Assembly (NCBI GenBank): GCA_028456385.1
Contig: JALNQF010000125.1
Coordinates: 62,001 to 126,000 of the forward strand
From: Ophiosphaerella korrae
Lineage: Eukaryota > Ascomycota > Dothideomycetes > Pleosporales > Phaeosphaeriaceae
Reading direction: 5' to 3'
Length of the DNA: 64,000 nt
The notes under the pieces were generated by a model. That model was not told the origin of the DNA, made no database searches, and saw only the letters and a program-made list of their open reading frames with translations. Positions 61,333-64,000 of the stretch are shown here, piece by piece (within the stretch, counting starts at the first letter, position 1; each line of letters starts with the position of its first letter). The translations under genes were made by a program, and so were the position numbers.

Positions 61333-63028
61333 GGGGGGCCAATTGATAAAGAATGCCTGCTGGGGGGGGGTGAGGATAGGGTGCTGGGGGGAGGGGGGGT
61401 GGTGGTATTGTCGTGGTGCACAGAGAAGGATCCTCAGCGACCGGGCTGTGGTGTGGGTGTGATTGTCCAAGGTCGAGCAAGCTGCGTGGGTAACTACGAG
61501 CAAGTCCTCCTCTGTTGGAAAAACCAAAAGCGAGGCAGGCGGCAGGCAGCTATATAGCAGGCGGCCGATGGGGCTATCAGGACGACCAGGGAAAAATCTG
61601 AGCGCGAGGCCCAAGCACGGTCGGTTGTAAATCGCGCAAAGCAGCTGAGCTAATGGCTCTGGTATGGATGGTTGGGGCCCTTGGGGGGAAGGCCGAGCCT
61701 GCCGGCGTTGGTCAAATGTTTGATGGCCGGCTCCAGGGCCCGTGCGTCCCACACGCGATGATGCAGCGGCTTTGGGGGGCACCGCGCGCTGATTGGCGGC
61801 CTTGTCTGACTAACCGCGGTCGCCCGTGGCCACCATGACGCGCTGCCGCTCGTCTCCGACGTGAACATGTTCAGCGTCGCCAGATGAGACTCTGCGCGAG
61901 TGAATTGCGCCTGCAGTGCCGCGCACAGCGTCGCGACACTCCCTCTCCAGCGCCCGGCAGTGCTTGGCTCACTCACGGCCTGCCCAGCAGCGCGCACCCG
62001 CAGCCGGCGGCTGCAAATTAAGCAGCGATCCAAACACGACAGGGGTGCGGCCTTATGACGATTTGGCACTTTCTTGCCCACCACACTGGCCGCAGACGCC
62101 ACTTTCCTCCCCCAACCTCCCAAGCCCGCACCCCGGCCAGCCTGCACCGGTCTGCGCCAGTCTGCTGCACCCGCGCCCGCCTGGCCCTCCTGCCACTGGC
62201 TGGCTGCACTGCGTCAAGCTTCTCCACTCAGCAGGAGAAAAGCTTCGCACCTTGGCCTGCATCTGCTGCCTGCTCCAGAACGAGGCATTTTCGCGCGCAT
62301 CCTCCCTCTGCCATGCACCGTATTCTCGTGCGAGCGCCTCCCTCTGTTGCCCTTTGCGCCTGTCTCCCCACGCCAGCCGTGAGGCATATTCGCAATTTTC
62401 ACTACCCACTCTTTTTTGCCCCACGATGGCCAAGCCTATGCTCTGCACAACCCGGCACATATCTCCAAGCCCTCCTGTGCGCCAAACCCGTCAGGGCGCA
62501 GAAACTGTTTGTTCCTCAGAGCACCACCCCCATGCCGCCATGCCATTCTGCTGCCAATCCGCCGAGCGATCCTCTCGGGGCTTGCTTCAAATAAGTCGCA
62601 CCCATGCTTAGAGAGCCCCCCTATCGGCCGAATCAGGACTTGAGCCGCCAAGTTGCCACGGCGACTGAGCTGCCAATTACAGCCTTGCTATTGTCGCACA
62701 AACTATCTTGACGTCCATTTCCGCGCCGTTAGATACTCGTAATTACCAAGAAACCAAGAGCCTGCCCCTACCCTGCATCCCCTACCCTGCATCTCCTAAT
62801 CTTGCATCTGGCCCTCTGAATCGAGCCTGCTGCAAACATGGGCCTCGCCAGCCAACAAATTTCTATACCATGGCAGCCGCTCCCAACACGGCTGCTGCAA
62901 CTTCCGGGAGCGACCACGTGACCCCCAACTCCCACAGGTACTGCCGATGCCTCGCCGGCACCACGTTGAAACACAGCGCGACTCGCGGCGCACCTCCATT
63001 TACTACACAGACCCGGCAGTAGTCCTCT
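61333..63028. promoter_or_regulatory. H+-ATPase upstream region and F-box-like gene promoter
   Basis: About 1.7 kb, GC-rich near the ATPase start with G-runs (61361-61400), then CT-rich from about 62080 on. The large distance suggests a long regulated promoter for the ATPase. Open frames of 100-230 codons on both strands are low-complexity and not supported. Confidence 0.5.
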
Positions 63029-63813
63029 ATGGCCGCCTGCCCTTCTTGGCTCAATGTTTCTACCGGTGTCGGGCACGCCTCGACCGTTTCGATGCCGCCT
63101 GAGGCCCTGCCTCCAGAGATATGGCACTTGATCATCGCTCTCTTGGACGACCATTGTTTCGTCTGGTTTGTTCTGCGACGTGTCTCGCCCTATCTTAGCC
63201 TGGTCACAGAAGAGGTGTTTGCGCTCTACGTCCTCCGCACTTGCAGCCTGCGTTTCGCGGGAGAGCATGCAAAGAACCTTCTGTAAGCCTGCATCTGCAC
63301 GCTTCCTCAGAAACACCCTACGTTTCCACTTACACGCGCAGCCCGCAACCTCTCCAAGAGCCCATAAACTTGCACTGCCGAGGACAGGCTGCCCGCCGTC
63401 CTTACCCCCAACCGCCGACCTTCCGCTTTCAGCCTTGCACATTTCTACCTCCGGACACCAAGGCCAGAGTGGCCTTGAGACTATGTGACCCGGTAGCTAC
63501 TCATCAATATACCCTTGTGCCTCAGCACAATGCGCCATCTTTCCACTCTAGCGATAGCCTTGCCGATATCTTCTTCCAGTCAACTCCTATGGCAGACTCA
63601 AACCGAACGCGATTGATAAATGAAGCACACTTTGTTCGATTCAACGACCAATTGAAAAGCATCCGCATCCCTTCCTTGATGATCGACGTTGTGGCCCGCC
63701 AGGTCACCCTAGATTGGCGACAGCTCTGTCAAGACTTTTTGTTTGATGAGTTCAAATGCCGCGGAAAGTCAAAAACTCTTGGGTCTTGGTCAATGAGGCT
63801 TTTATCGGAATAA
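63029..63813 (+). CDS. F-box-like protein, fungal-specific
   Basis: F-box proteins link substrates to SCF ubiquitin ligases. The exons are 63029-63282 and 63342-63813 (59-bp intron, donor GTAAGC, acceptor CGCGCAG), giving 241 residues. The N-terminal motif ALPPEIWHLIIALLDDHCFVWFVLRRVSPYL (shown here in two pieces: ALPPEIWHLIIALLDD and then HCFVWFVLRRVSPYL) fits the F-box consensus LPxEI...L. The remaining 160 residues (HCRGQAARRPYPQPPTFRFQ, then KARVALRLCDPVATHQYTL and NRTRLINEAHFVRFNDQ) match no domain I know, but this arrangement is common in fungal F-box-like proteins of unknown target. The splice model is supported because it joins two otherwise unrelated open frames in phase. An alternative start at the later methionine before PPEALP cannot be excluded. 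Confidence 0.65.
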
Positions 63814-64000
63814 GTCGAAGCTGCAACCGTCTTGGCAATTATAATCTACACTCTGCAAATCGCACCGCTTCTTGGTGTATACCTCTCCCAAAGCAGATCA
63901 CCGTGTTGCGGGGGGGGGGCATTACAGAGTAACGCAGATCCCTTGGCAGCCAAGACCATTCCCACCCTTTACGTTTGCGTTCTCGTTTCAACCAACATCA
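63814..64000. other. 3' flank, no gene seen
   Basis: The last 187 bp contain a G-run near 63911-63920 and no recognisable gene. Confidence 0.5.

Noticed and set aside
61650..62651. Overlapping frames of 135-231 codons upstream of the H+-ATPase
   Set aside because: Same GC- and CT-rich artefact; no conserved motif in any frame.

Overview
The window looks like a chromosome segment of a filamentous ascomycete, most likely a dothideomycete of the Pleosporales type. I infer this from short GT-AG introns (mostly 47-80 bp), nucleus-encoded mitochondrial genes (ATP synthase beta, Tom5, a complex I subunit, ClpX), fungal carbohydrate enzymes (GH55, AA9), and AT-rich blocks whose nonsense changes resemble repeat-induced point mutation (RIP). 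I found no tRNA, rRNA or CRISPR array.

Layout. 1-5 kb: an amino-acid permease cut by the left edge, and a secreted GH55 glucanase. 5.9-11.6 kb: a compact housekeeping block with TOM5, an Nup54/Nup57 nucleoporin, a complex I CHCH subunit, an unknown protein and an Apc15/Mnd2-like APC/C subunit. 11.6-17.4 kb: a gene-poor stretch ending in a GC-rich leader. 17.4-26.7 kb: an intronless Spt23/Mga2-like regulator, a mitochondrial ClpX and glycogen branching enzyme. 26.7-29.8 kb: an AT-rich repeat island holding a broken GIY-YIG-like gene. 29.9-38.5 kb: ATP2, whose fifth intron carries a copy of a repeat from that island, then the divergent IWS1/PCF11 pair and an acidic unknown protein. 38.8-55.4 kb: an accessory region mixing intact enzymes (M28 aminopeptidase, FAD monooxygenase, AA9 monooxygenase) with damaged genes (beta-lactamase-like hydrolase, type-B carboxylesterase, M20 amidohydrolase, DHH protein, secreted unknown). 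57.9-64 kb: the plasma-membrane H+-ATPase and an F-box-like protein.

How the genes relate. The housekeeping genes cover mitochondrial energy and protein import, nuclear transport, polymerase II elongation and termination, cell-cycle proteolysis and glycogen synthesis, with no operon-like logic beyond divergent promoter pairs. The region from 39 to 55 kb is the accessory part: secreted or catabolic enzymes, many decaying. Exon boundaries were assigned by eye from splice signals and reading-frame continuity. Every resolved gene that begins and ends inside the window sums to a multiple of three. Family names come from recognised motifs, not from database searches.
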